NCBI GenBank assembly: GCA_002311025.1
Contig: DBYY01000007.1
Span: 29,381 to 93,380, forward strand
DNA from: Candidatus Proelusimicrobium tauri
GTDB lineage: Bacteria > Elusimicrobiota > Elusimicrobia > Elusimicrobiales > Elusimicrobiaceae
Direction of reading: 5' to 3'
DNA: 64,000 nt
The notes beneath the pieces were generated by a model. That model saw nothing but the letters and a program-made list of their open reading frames with translations, was not told the origin of the DNA and did not search any database. Below are positions 1-8,400 of this stretch, in pieces. Within the stretch, counting starts at the first letter, position 1. Every line of letters starts with the position of its first letter. The translations under genes were made by a program, and so were the position numbers.

Positions 1-706
1 GTTTTGTTTTTTCCGTATCAAAACCATAACCTATTTTGGCAAATTTATAGGTATCATATAAATTTTGTAAAGGGTTTAAGGCAATAGAAGTTAAAAAATT
101 GTCATTTGTAAAATAGGCATTACTCCATCTTAAAGGATATTGCGAAAATCTGCCGTGCACAAAACCAGCCGTTATAAGTAAGGCAATAATAAAAAATAAC
201 CAACCTCTTTTTGTCCCTTGCTGGGTATAAGCATAGTTAGCAACTTTTCTTGTAAAGAAATAAGCAATCAAAGCACATACCAATAAAGCAAAACTTCCGC
301 TAATAACCGGATAAGTCTGCCAAACCATTTCAAGCGAAGTAACCGTATTTTGTGCAAGTTCGATAATATAGGAGTTTAATCTTTGGTTTAAATAAGCATA
401 GTAACCAAAATCAACAAAGTAAATTAAAACCAATCCGCTAAAAGCAAAAGCATAAAAGAAGCATATTATCTTCTTAAGTATTTTCCTTGCGGGTAAAAGC
501 AAAAAAAGGCCAAAGGGTAAAGAAAATAAAAAAGCGATTCTTGCATCAAATCTTAAACCCGTATAAAAAGCCCTAAAAACACCGTCTTTAAAACCGAGAT
601 TATTTATGAAATAAAAAACAACACGGAACATCGCCATCAAAATAAAAGTGGAGAAAACGAAAATAAAATAGGACTTAAATCTTGTCGGAACGGTTATTTT
701 TTTCAT
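1..706 (-). CDS. LTA synthase/sulfatase-like membrane protein, N-terminal part
   Basis: Runs off the left edge; 235 residues are visible from an ATG at 706. Several hydrophobic membrane segments are followed by the start of an extracytoplasmic part. The order of motifs (RFDARIAFLF, then YAYLNQRLNSY, then QYPLRWSNAYFTND) resembles the membrane half of the LTA synthase/MdoB-type phosphoglycerol transferase family, in which a C-terminal sulfatase-fold domain moves phosphoglycerol or phosphoethanolamine onto envelope glycans or lipids. That catalytic domain is outside the window, so substrate and activity cannot be judged. Its ATG overlaps the stop of the upstream acyltransferase fusion in an ATGA quartet, which suggests translational coupling and a shared lipid/envelope role. 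Confidence 0.7.
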   Translation of the reverse strand, partial: MKKITVPTRFKSYFIFVFSTFILMAMFRVVFYFINNLGFKDGVFRAFYTGLRFDARIAFLFSLPFGLFLLLPARKILKKIICFFYAFAFSGLVLIYFVDFGYYAYLNQRLNSYIIELAQNTVTSLEMVWQTYPVISGSFALLVCALIAYFFTRKVANYAYTQQGTKRGWLFFIIALLITAGFVHGRFSQYPLRWSNAYFTNDNFLTSIALNPLQNLYDTYKFAKIGYGFDTEKTK

Positions 707-3700
707 TTATTTTTCTCCTCTGCAAGTTGCTGTAAAGCAGGATAATCAATTTTACCTGTTCCCATTAAAAGCATCTTTTCCAAAATTTCAAGTTTTTTGG
801 GAACCCAAAGTTCACTGAAACCTTGCTTTTTAAAATACTCTTGAATTTGTTTTAAGGTTGCATCTTGTTTATCGGTATAGGCGATAAGTTGCTCCCCTCT
901 TTTTTCATCGGGCAAGCGAACAAGCGCCGTTATATTATCGGGCCAGAGTTTCTTTAAAGCAAGTTCGACTGCCGTCATAGAAACCATTTCGCCGGCAATT
1001 TTTGCAAAACGTTTTGCTCTACCTTTAATGGTGGCAAAGTTTTCTTCGTCAAAGGCAATAATATCGCCGGTATCATACCAACCGTCTTTAGGCGCTTCTA
1101 TTTTGCCCGGTGCACTTGCTTTAAGATAACCAAGCATAATATTATCGCCTTTAATTAAAAGTTTACCGCCATCTTCAATACCGTCAACTTTTTCAAGTTT
1201 ACACTCAATCCCGGGTACCGGCCTGCCGACAGTTCCGCGTTTATAATACATCGGACTATTCATTGTAACTACGGGAGAAGCCTCCGTTGTGCCGTAGGCT
1301 TCAATTACGCGAATACCAAACTTTTCGGACCAAATTTTAAAAGTTTCGTCTTTAAGTTTTTCCCCACCGATACCGATATATTTAATATTGTGGAAGTCAT
1401 ATCTATGCGCCATTTTTGCATAAGCGGCAAGGAAAGTATCCGTAGCAAAAAACACGGTTGCGTTTCTATCGTAAACAAGTTCGGGAATAATTTTAAAATG
1501 CAAAGGTGAAGGATATAAGAAAATAGATAAACTGTTTAAGATAGGCAAGAAAAATCCACATACCATACCAAAAGAGTGGAAAAGAGGCAAAGCATTAAAG
1601 AATTTATCTTGCATATCAAAGTTAAGCGAGGTTGAAAGTTGAAAGCGATTTGCATTGATATTTCTGTGGGATAAAACTACCCCTTTAGGCGAACCTTCAG
1701 ACCCGCTTGTAAATAAAACTATTGCCGGTTTATTTGGGTTTTGCTCAGGGTCAATAGCCTTATAGGTTTGATAAGGAAAGAAACTTTGCGCTACGGCAAT
1801 AAGTTTATCAAAAATACTGATTTTTAAATCTTCAAGATAAATCAAACGAATATTTTTATCTTCAAGGGCTTTAACAATCGGTTCAAGTTGTGCTCTTTCA
1901 ACAAACATGCGCGAAGTTACAACACTTTTGATTTTTGCTGCTTTGCACGAATCTAAAATATTTTTTATTCCGGAAGTAAAGTTAATCATAGCCGGCACTC
2001 TGACATGGGAAATCAAAGCAAATAAAACTGCTGCACAAATGTTCATATTAGGTAACATTACACCTATATATTCATCTTTATCGCTTTTATCGGCAAGTTT
2101 TTTACCTAGTAAAAATGATGCTATTAACAGTTTACCGTAACTCATCGGTTTTCTTGTCATATCTTCAAGTGCGCGAGCACCACGACCGGCAAAATCGGTT
2201 GCCTCAATAAAAGATTTAAACAAAGTGCTGTCAATCTTATTACTCTTATATTTCATTTCGGCCATAAGGTCATACATTTTATCTTCAACGCTTAATCTTC
2301 TTGCTTTGCCCTTAAGATTATCTTTAAGTTGAAAATCAACCGGCGGCATAATATTAATTGTAAATTCCACATTTTTAGGAAGATGGCGCATTTTACGACC
2401 GAAATAGGCAAATCTTGAATATTGAGTACCTTGCATACAAATAGGTAAAATCGTTGCGCCAGAACGTTCGGCAATCATAGCAGGGCCGGGATAAATCTTC
2501 ATAATACCGCCGGTGGTGGTAATTCTGCCTTCAGGGAAAATAATTATTTTATTACCTTTTTTAATTTTATCGATAATAGTTTTAACAGCCATAGGGTTTG
2601 TGGTATCAACCGCGATATGTTTTGCAAAGCGCAAAAATTGTTTTACCCAAAAACGCTTTGCAATAACACCGTCAACAACAAAGGTAATATCATCAGGTAA
2701 AAAGGCGCCTAAAATAAGCGGGTCTAAAAAAGAATTATTGTTCGCAACGATTAAAGTTTTGCCGGTTGCTTTTTCATAATTTTCAAGACCTTTAATCTTA
2801 ATGTTATAAAAGAAATTAAGCAAGAAATATAAGACAGAACGAACGACATAATCCGGCAGTAAAGTACAAATATAAAGAGCAACAAAAAGATTGGCAATAG
2901 CAAGTAAACCTATTAGCGCGGCCGTGCCAAAACCGACATAAAGTAAGCAGAAGGAAATAAAACCAGCAATTATCATACTAAGCGTAGTTAAAACATTACA
3001 AACGCCGAGTATTCTACCTCTTATTCTATCGGAAACTAAAGATTGAAGCCATGCATTTAAAGGCACAATATACAAACCTGAAGAAACAGATAAAAGTAAG
3101 ATATATAAGGAAAATCTTATCCCTTGCCAACTTGTAACAAACTCTTTAAAGGTGATTGGATAATAAGGTCTTACGGTAAAAGCACAGAAGAAGGCAAGCA
3201 GAAATAAAGCAAGCCCCATACCTACCGCACTTAAAGGAACATATTTTATACTGACTTCACTTTTAACAAGTTCACGGCAAAGCATTGCACCTATTGCAAT
3301 ACCGAGTGCAAACAGAGTCAACATATAATTTATGATATTGCCCGCAACGTTTAATTTAAACTCGGCGATTGCCTGCATTTGAGTAAAAAATACTGCGCCT
3401 ACCACCCAGAACCAACATATCGCCAAAATACAAAGAAAAATTCTTTGTGATTTATAGGCAACTTTTATATTTTTCAAACTACTTTTAAAAACATTTACAT
3501 TGACCTGTGCCGTAGGAGAAGTCGGCTCGAAAGGAGTAAAGAACCAAGTCAAGACATAAGCAAGCAAGGAAACCGCTATTATTACTATACTAAGCGATGT
3601 TAAATCAGAAGAGTTTTCAACAGCAAAAATACTACACAAAATAGCACTTATCAAAATAGCGCCGTAACGACCTGTTTCAAGCATACCGTTTGCACTGATT

Positions 3701-4128
3701 AATTGATTCTTCTTTAAAATTTGAGGTAAAAGAGCATATTTAACCGGCATAAAAAAAGCATTTTGAGCGCCAAGCAAAACTAAAACAAAGTAGAGTAAAA
3801 CAGAACTTCTTAAATATAAACCTAAACTAACAAGTAAAGCCGTTATGATTTGAGTAAAAACTATCATTTTAATAACTTTTGCTTTGCTGTATTTATCGGT
3901 AACTTCCCCTGCGGGCATAGAAAAAATTAAAGTAGAAACAAGATAAATCGCCAAAGCAAACAAAGTGGAATAGGTGCCGTAATTTACCGGTGCTATACGC
4001 GCAATAAAAATGGTAATAAACGAGGCAAGTGCCAGTCTAAATAAGTTATCATTAAAAGCCCCTAAAAATTGGGCAAAAAATAAACAGGTAAAATCTCTAT
4101 TTAAAAATGTGTTAAAAAATTTTGTCAT
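703..4128 (-). CDS. aas: Aas-like fusion: MFS transporter, PlsC acyltransferase, acyl-ACP/CoA ligase
   Basis: Three domains in 1141 residues: an LplT-like major facilitator domain (about 10-410), a PlsC-type lysophospholipid acyltransferase (about 430-630) and an AMP-forming acyl ligase (about 650-1141). The family imports lysophospholipid, activates a fatty acid and re-acylates the lipid at the inner membrane. The acyltransferase block FPEGRITTTGG, the ligase P-loop FTSGSEGSPKG, EAYGTTEASP, the YDTGD motif and the C-terminal GTGKIDY lysine loop are all readable. Oddly, the HX4D catalytic motif reads NNSFLD, with Asn for the catalytic His (codon at 2737-2739), so acyl transfer may be lost or altered. 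An AAGGAGAA Shine-Dalgarno precedes the ATG. The stop overlaps the next gene. Confidence 0.9.
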   Translation of the reverse strand: MTKFFNTFLNRDFTCLFFAQFLGAFNDNLFRLALASFITIFIARIAPVNYGTYSTLFALAIYLVSTLIFSMPAGEVTDKYSKAKVIKMIVFTQIITALLVSLGLYLRSSVLLYFVLVLLGAQNAFFMPVKYALLPQILKKNQLISANGMLETGRYGAILISAILCSIFAVENSSDLTSLSIVIIAVSLLAYVLTWFFTPFEPTSPTAQVNVNVFKSSLKNIKVAYKSQRIFLCILAICWFWVVGAVFFTQMQAIAEFKLNVAGNIINYMLTLFALGIAIGAMLCRELVKSEVSIKYVPLSAVGMGLALFLLAFFCAFTVRPYYPITFKEFVTSWQGIRFSLYILLLSVSSGLYIVPLNAWLQSLVSDRIRGRILGVCNVLTTLSMIIAGFISFCLLYVGFGTAALIGLLAIANLFVALYICTLLPDYVVRSVLYFLLNFFYNIKIKGLENYEKATGKTLIVANNNSFLDPLILGAFLPDDITFVVDGVIAKRFWVKQFLRFAKHIAVDTTNPMAVKTIIDKIKKGNKIIIFPEGRITTTGGIMKIYPGPAMIAERSGATILPICMQGTQYSRFAYFGRKMRHLPKNVEFTINIMPPVDFQLKDNLKGKARRLSVEDKMYDLMAEMKYKSNKIDSTLFKSFIEATDFAGRGARALEDMTRKPMSYGKLLIASFLLGKKLADKSDKDEYIGVMLPNMNICAAVLFALISHVRVPAMINFTSGIKNILDSCKAAKIKSVVTSRMFVERAQLEPIVKALEDKNIRLIYLEDLKISIFDKLIAVAQSFFPYQTYKAIDPEQNPNKPAIVLFTSGSEGSPKGVVLSHRNINANRFQLSTSLNFDMQDKFFNALPLFHSFGMVCGFFLPILNSLSIFLYPSPLHFKIIPELVYDRNATVFFATDTFLAAYAKMAHRYDFHNIKYIGIGGEKLKDETFKIWSEKFGIRVIEAYGTTEASPVVTMNSPMYYKRGTVGRPVPGIECKLEKVDGIEDGGKLLIKGDNIMLGYLKASAPGKIEAPKDGWYDTGDIIAFDEENFATIKGRAKRFAKIAGEMVSMTAVELALKKLWPDNITALVRLPDEKRGEQLIAYTDKQDATLKQIQEYFKKQGFSELWVPKKLEILEKMLLMGTGKIDYPALQQLAEEKNK

Positions 4129-4292
4129 AAATTTCTCCTTGTTTATATTTTATAAAAATATGTAAATGTATGCCATATAGCAGTAGATGTATTCCTAATA
4201 ATAAAAACCACCATACAAAAGCCGAAGCAAATGCCCCTACCATTTTTGTTAAATAAATGCTACACTAGAATTCTTAAGAGAGGTAATTTTTT

Positions 4293-5606
4293 ATGAGAAT
4301 GTTAGACATAATTATTAAGAAAAGAGAAAATAAACCCTTATCCTTTGAGGAATTTACTTTCGTCGCAAACGGTGCCGCAAAAGGAACTTTGCCGGATTAT
4401 CAATTATCTTCCTTTTTGATGGCGTGTTTTTTAAATCCCTTATCACCAAAAGAAACGGCCCTGTTTACAAAAGCAATGGCTTTCAGCGGGCAAAGATTAA
4501 CTTTTAAAGATTCTAAAATACCTGTTGCGGATAAACACTCAACAGGTGGTGTGGGAGATGGAATTTCTCTTGCTCTTGCACCTTTAGTTGCCTGCGCGGG
4601 ACTTGCGGTGCCTATGATGTCTGGCAGAGGTCTTGGGCATACCGGCGGAACACTTGATAAACTTGAAAGTATGAAAGGTTTTAATATTTTAACCCCTACA
4701 AAACAAATTTACAAACAGATTAAAGAAATAGGCGTTTGTATGTTCGGACAGACAAAGGACCTTGCTCCCGCAGATAAAAAACTTTACGCTTTAAGAGATG
4801 CCAGCGGCTGCGTGGAAAGCCGCCCTTTGATTACGGCAAGTATTTTATCTAAAAAATATGCAGAGGGCATTGATAATCTTTTTATTGATGTAAAATTCGG
4901 TAGTGGTGCCTTTATGAAAAAATACGAAGACAGCAAAAAACTTGCAAAAATGCTTGTTTCAACTGCAAAACTTATGGGACTTAATTGCCGTGCCTTGATT
5001 ACGGATATGAACGAACCTTTAGGGCGTGCTATCGGTAATGCAAATGAAATGCTTCAAAGTATTTTAATCTTAAAAGGTGATACAAATATCGCACCTGATT
5101 TTTACGAGGTTTTGCTTGAAAGTGCCGCCCAAATGCTTGTTATCAGCAAAAAGCAAAAAGATATAAAACAGGCAAAAGTCCTTTTGAAAAAATTAATAAA
5201 AGACGGTTCTGCCGTAAAAAAATTAAAAGAAATCTTAAAATGGCAAGGTGCAGACCCTAAAATTGTTGACGAGCCGCAAAAATATTTAAAAAATGCCAAA
5301 TATCAAAAAGATTTTGTGGCCCCAGGTAAAGGTTATATTTCTAACATTGATGCAAAGACTTGCGGTATGGCTGCGGTTTTGCTCGGTGCCGGCAGAAATA
5401 CTATGGAAGATAAAATAGACTACGGTGCCGGTATCTGGCTAGATAAAAAATCTGGCGATCAAGTGGACAAAGGACAAATTATTGCCCGTATATATGCAGA
5501 TAACAAAAAGAAACTTGAACAAGGTTTTGAACTTTTCAGCAAAGCGGTAAAAATTACCGCTAAAAAACCGATAAAACATAAACTAATACGAGAAGTTATA
5601 AAATAA
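4293..5606 (+). CDS. deoA: Thymidine/pyrimidine-nucleoside phosphorylase
   Basis: 437 residues, the normal length for the family. It phosphorolyses thymidine, uridine or deoxyuridine to the base and (deoxy)ribose-1-phosphate in nucleoside salvage. The phosphate-binding KHSTGGVGD and the family signature SGRGLGHTGGTLDKLES are intact, followed by the usual C-terminal alpha/beta domain. It could equally be called pdp; the sequence alone does not separate thymidine-specific from broad pyrimidine use. It is divergent from the Aas-like gene with about 160 bases between them, has an AGAGAGG ribosome site, and ends at a strong terminator, so it is probably monocistronic. Confidence 0.93.
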   Translation: MRMLDIIIKKRENKPLSFEEFTFVANGAAKGTLPDYQLSSFLMACFLNPLSPKETALFTKAMAFSGQRLTFKDSKIPVADKHSTGGVGDGISLALAPLVACAGLAVPMMSGRGLGHTGGTLDKLESMKGFNILTPTKQIYKQIKEIGVCMFGQTKDLAPADKKLYALRDASGCVESRPLITASILSKKYAEGIDNLFIDVKFGSGAFMKKYEDSKKLAKMLVSTAKLMGLNCRALITDMNEPLGRAIGNANEMLQSILILKGDTNIAPDFYEVLLESAAQMLVISKKQKDIKQAKVLLKKLIKDGSAVKKLKEILKWQGADPKIVDEPQKYLKNAKYQKDFVAPGKGYISNIDAKTCGMAAVLLGAGRNTMEDKIDYGAGIWLDKKSGDQVDKGQIIARIYADNKKKLEQGFELFSKAVKITAKKPIKHKLIREVIK

Positions 5607-5613
5607 ATTCCCC

Positions 5614-5641
5614 AAACCCCTTATAAAATAAGGGGTTTTTA
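5614..5641 (+). terminator. Intrinsic terminator of the nucleoside phosphorylase gene
   Basis: An 11-bp stem (AAACCCCTTAT with ATAAGGGGTTT) with a 3-base loop, followed by a T run, begins 8 bases after the stop codon. Confidence 0.85.
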
Positions 5642-5678
5642 CTTCTTAGACAGACGGAAGATAAGCGTTTTTTTCCGT

Positions 5679-5707
5679 TTGCTGTTTATCTCTAAATATA
5701 GTATTAT
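5679..5707 (+). promoter_or_regulatory. Sigma-70 promoter of the marC-thioredoxin-clc run
   Basis: TTGCTG and TATTAT are separated by exactly 17 bases. They lie about 30 bases before the marC ATG, which has a CGAGGTG ribosome site. No other promoter was evident before 9.9 kb, so this may drive the whole rightward run. Confidence 0.6.
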
Positions 5708-5736
5708 TAAGTGATAGATGTATTTCGAGGTGTTTT

Positions 5737-6339
5737 ATGGACATAATTTTACCGGCAGTAACCACTTTAATTTTAGTAATGGACCCTTTTGGGAATATCC
5801 CATTGTTCATTACCGCTTTAAAAAAAGTTCCGCCCGAAAGACGCAAGAAAGTCTTGCTTCGTGAACTTTTTATCGCATTTTTGATAATGCTTTCCTTCCT
5901 TTTTGCAGGGACAAAAGTTTTGGGTTGGTTTGGTATTGCACCTTATTCTATGAGTATAGCAGGCGGTATAATTTTGTTTATTATATCGGTTAGACTCGTT
6001 TTTAATTCCTCTTTAGACGAAGAAGCAAAAATGAACCCTAAAGAAGAAGAACCTTTTATTGTTCCTTTGGCCATACCGCTTATTGCAGGGCCGGCAAGTT
6101 TGAGTATGATTTTAATTCTTTCCGCAGGGCCTCTTTCCCACGCTTTTTTGGTTTTGATTGCAATACTTATTGCTTCGGCTCTAAATGCGGCGGTTTTGCT
6201 TTTATCTTTCCCTATCAGCAATTTGCTTGGTAAGCGCGGGCTTATTGCCGTTGAAAGATTAACCGGTATGCTTTTGATTTTAATGTCTGTTAATATGGTT
6301 ATGAACGGAATTAAAGATTTTTTGGTTTCTTTACAATAG
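5737..6339 (+). CDS. MarC-family integral membrane protein
   Basis: 200 residues with about six membrane helices. The conserved start of the UPF0056/MarC family is visible (LVMDPFGNIPLFI), as is the internal VPLAIPLIAGPASLSM segment. Members are inner-membrane proteins of uncertain function; the name comes from a disproved link to multiple antibiotic resistance, and some are annotated as amino-acid or neutral metabolite exporters. It is first in a run with three thioredoxin-like genes and a ClC channel, 10 bases apart from the next gene. The context therefore points to an envelope role but does not identify a substrate. Confidence 0.85.
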   Translation: MDIILPAVTTLILVMDPFGNIPLFITALKKVPPERRKKVLLRELFIAFLIMLSFLFAGTKVLGWFGIAPYSMSIAGGIILFIISVRLVFNSSLDEEAKMNPKEEEPFIVPLAIPLIAGPASLSMILILSAGPLSHAFLVLIAILIASALNAAVLLLSFPISNLLGKRGLIAVERLTGMLLILMSVNMVMNGIKDFLVSLQ

Positions 6340-6349
6340 AGATTTTAGC

Positions 6350-6763
6350 ATGAAGAAAATACTTTTGTTGTTAATTTTATTTTCCCCTTTTCTTATCCTT
6401 TTGTTACCTTCAAAACAACCGGAAATGCTTTTATTGCCTTCTAAAAACAACAAACCCAATGTTTATATTTTTACCTCTAAACATTGCCCGTATTCCAGAA
6501 GATTTAGAGAGGAATTTTTACCGGAATTGAAAAGGAAATTTGCAGGCGAAGTAAACTTTTTAGATTTAGATACGGCAACCGCACAAGGAAGTTCTTTATA
6601 CTCTAAAGCAGCACCGCAATGTATGGAGCAAGTCGGTGTGCCGCTTTTAATTGCCGGCAATAAATGTTTTACGGGTTATCCTTATAGTATCAAGGAAAAA
6701 TCCGTCGACGCAATAAATGCTGCTTTGAAGGCAAATACACAAAGGAAGAAAACAGGTAAATAA
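6350..6763 (+). CDS. Membrane-anchored thioredoxin-fold protein, CPYS active site
   Basis: 137 residues: an N-terminal hydrophobic signal anchor (about 3-20), then a thioredoxin fold expected on the periplasmic side. The active-site position reads HCPYS (Cys46), a monothiol or glutaredoxin-like version of CXXC. Two further Cys (in PQCME and NKCFTGYP) flank the cis-Pro region (VGVPLL). It aligns by eye with the next two genes, sharing the KPNVYIFTS strand, spacing and YP motif, so the three are tandem duplicates. The role is probably thiol-disulfide handling of exported proteins; the loss of the second active-site Cys suggests a different job from its neighbours. Confidence 0.75.
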   Translation: MKKILLLLILFSPFLILLLPSKQPEMLLLPSKNNKPNVYIFTSKHCPYSRRFREEFLPELKRKFAGEVNFLDLDTATAQGSSLYSKAAPQCMEQVGVPLLIAGNKCFTGYPYSIKEKSVDAINAALKANTQRKKTGK

Positions 6764-6767
6764 ATTT

Positions 6768-7202
6768 ATGAAAACATTTTTTTTCTATTTATTTTTATTT
6801 TGTTTATTTATTTGTGCTTTTGTAGTTTGGATCTTTTATCCCCAAACAACCCTTTTACCGCAATCTACGGATGATAAACCAAATGTTTATATGTTTCTTT
6901 CCCCTTCTTGCGGAACTTGTATACAATTTAAAAGAAAATTTTACCCCCAAATTATAAGTGAATATAAAGATAAAGTCCATTTTGTTAACATTGACAGTGA
7001 TAGTATGAAAGGGCATAAAATGCTGGTAGATACCGTGCATAAATGCTATGCAAGTGTTTCCCCCGTGCCGCTTATGGTTATAAACAATACATGCTTACAA
7101 AATACGGATAAAATACTTTCTTCCTATAAATCAAAAATAAATGCTATGCTATTTAAACATAAAATGAGAGGAAAATTCAAAAAATTATTTTCAAAAAAAT
7201 AA
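6768..7202 (+). CDS. Membrane-anchored thioredoxin-fold protein, CGTC active site
   Basis: 144 residues, four bases after the preceding paralog. A hydrophobic N-terminal segment (about 4-24) should anchor it to the inner membrane with the thioredoxin domain outside. The active site is CGTC (Cys48, Cys51), and a VSPVPLM stretch holds the cis-Pro. A second Cys pair lies in HKCYA and NTCLQ. It ends in a Lys-rich tail. It is more divergent than the third paralog and lacks the GYP motif. The inferred role is disulfide reduction or isomerisation in the periplasm together with the downstream membrane reductase. Confidence 0.72.
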   Translation: MKTFFFYLFLFCLFICAFVVWIFYPQTTLLPQSTDDKPNVYMFLSPSCGTCIQFKRKFYPQIISEYKDKVHFVNIDSDSMKGHKMLVDTVHKCYASVSPVPLMVINNTCLQNTDKILSSYKSKINAMLFKHKMRGKFKKLFSKK

Positions 7203-7227
7203 AAACTTATAAAAGAGGAATTCTAAT

Positions 7228-8397
7228 ATGAATATCAAAAAAATTTTATTATTAATGTTAATTTTAATTTCGCCTGTTATTATGTTTGCACAAGAGGCCT
7301 CACCTGCTTTACCGCAAAGCCAAAACGGTAAGCCGGATGTTTATGTTTTTACTTCCCCGACTTGCGGACATTGCATTAGATTCAAAAAAGAGTTTTATCC
7401 GCAACTAAAAGCCGAGTTTAAGGATAAAGTAAACTTTATTGATATTGATACTTCTGACGGGAAAGGTAATTTACAATTAAGAGATATCCTACACCAATAC
7501 GGTATTGAATCTTCCGGTGTGCCTTGTATCGTGTCTGGGGAGAAATGTCTGATAGGTTACCCTCATCAAATTAAAGAATCTGCACCGCAAGCAATAAGGG
7601 ATACTATTAAAAACAACAAAAAATCAAAATCTTTAAGGAATATTGATCATAAAAAAGAATTCTCCAATTTTACTGTGGCGGCAATTATTGTCTACGGTCT
7701 TGTTGACGGCATAAACCCCTGTGCTTTTGCCGTAATAGTGTTTTTAGTATCTTTCCTAACAATTTACCACTACAATAAAAAAGAAGTTATTCTGATAGGT
7801 TCTTCTTATTGTCTTGCCGTCTTCATAACTTATATTTTGCTTGGCCTTGGCTTATTCAATGCCCTTTATGCTTTAAGTTCCTTCCAGACTTTTATTAAGA
7901 TATTTTATATCGTAATGGCAGTGGCTTGTATTGTCCTATTTATCTTGAGTTTGTATGATTTCTTAATATACTTAAAAACAAAAAATAGTAAAGAAATGCT
8001 TTTAACTCTCGGAACAAATTTAAAAATCAGAATAAACAAAATTATAGGTTTCTTTTTGAGAGGTAAAAAACACTCCACAATCGGTTTAGTTTTTGCTTCT
8101 TTAGCGGTAGGATTCAGCGTTTCGTTAGTAGAAGCCGTTTGCACCGGCCAAGTTTATCTTCCGACCATCGTTTCAATTTTAAAAGATCCCAATTTACGTT
8201 TGCAAGCATGGGCTTACCTGCTTTTATATAATGTAATGTTTATTTTGCCTTTACTGATTGTTTTTATTCTTTGTGCAATCGGTATAAAATCCGAAGATAT
8301 AAATAATTTCTTTAAAAAGCATTTGGCACTGGCAAAACTCTTGCTTGCTTTAGTGTTTTTAGGACTCAGCATAATGCTTTTGGTAAATATATTTTAA
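7228..8397 (+). CDS. Thioredoxin domain fused to CcdA/DsbD-like membrane electron carrier
   Basis: 389 residues. A signal peptide-like segment ending near FAQEA is followed by a thioredoxin domain with CGHC (Cys46, Cys49) and then about six membrane helices from residue 150. The membrane part has paired cysteines in GINPCAFA (Cys165) and EAVCTGQVYLP (Cys305), as in the CcdA/DsbD transmembrane domain, which carries electrons from cytoplasmic thioredoxin across the membrane. The order (thioredoxin first, membrane domain second) is the reverse of the DsbD C-terminus. It probably reduces its own periplasmic domain and perhaps the two upstream paralogs. It is spaced 3 bases from the ClC gene. Confidence 0.8.
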   Translation: MNIKKILLLMLILISPVIMFAQEASPALPQSQNGKPDVYVFTSPTCGHCIRFKKEFYPQLKAEFKDKVNFIDIDTSDGKGNLQLRDILHQYGIESSGVPCIVSGEKCLIGYPHQIKESAPQAIRDTIKNNKKSKSLRNIDHKKEFSNFTVAAIIVYGLVDGINPCAFAVIVFLVSFLTIYHYNKKEVILIGSSYCLAVFITYILLGLGLFNALYALSSFQTFIKIFYIVMAVACIVLFILSLYDFLIYLKTKNSKEMLLTLGTNLKIRINKIIGFFLRGKKHSTIGLVFASLAVGFSVSLVEAVCTGQVYLPTIVSILKDPNLRLQAWAYLLLYNVMFILPLLIVFILCAIGIKSEDINNFFKKHLALAKLLLALVFLGLSIMLLVNIF

Positions 8398-8400
8398 ACT

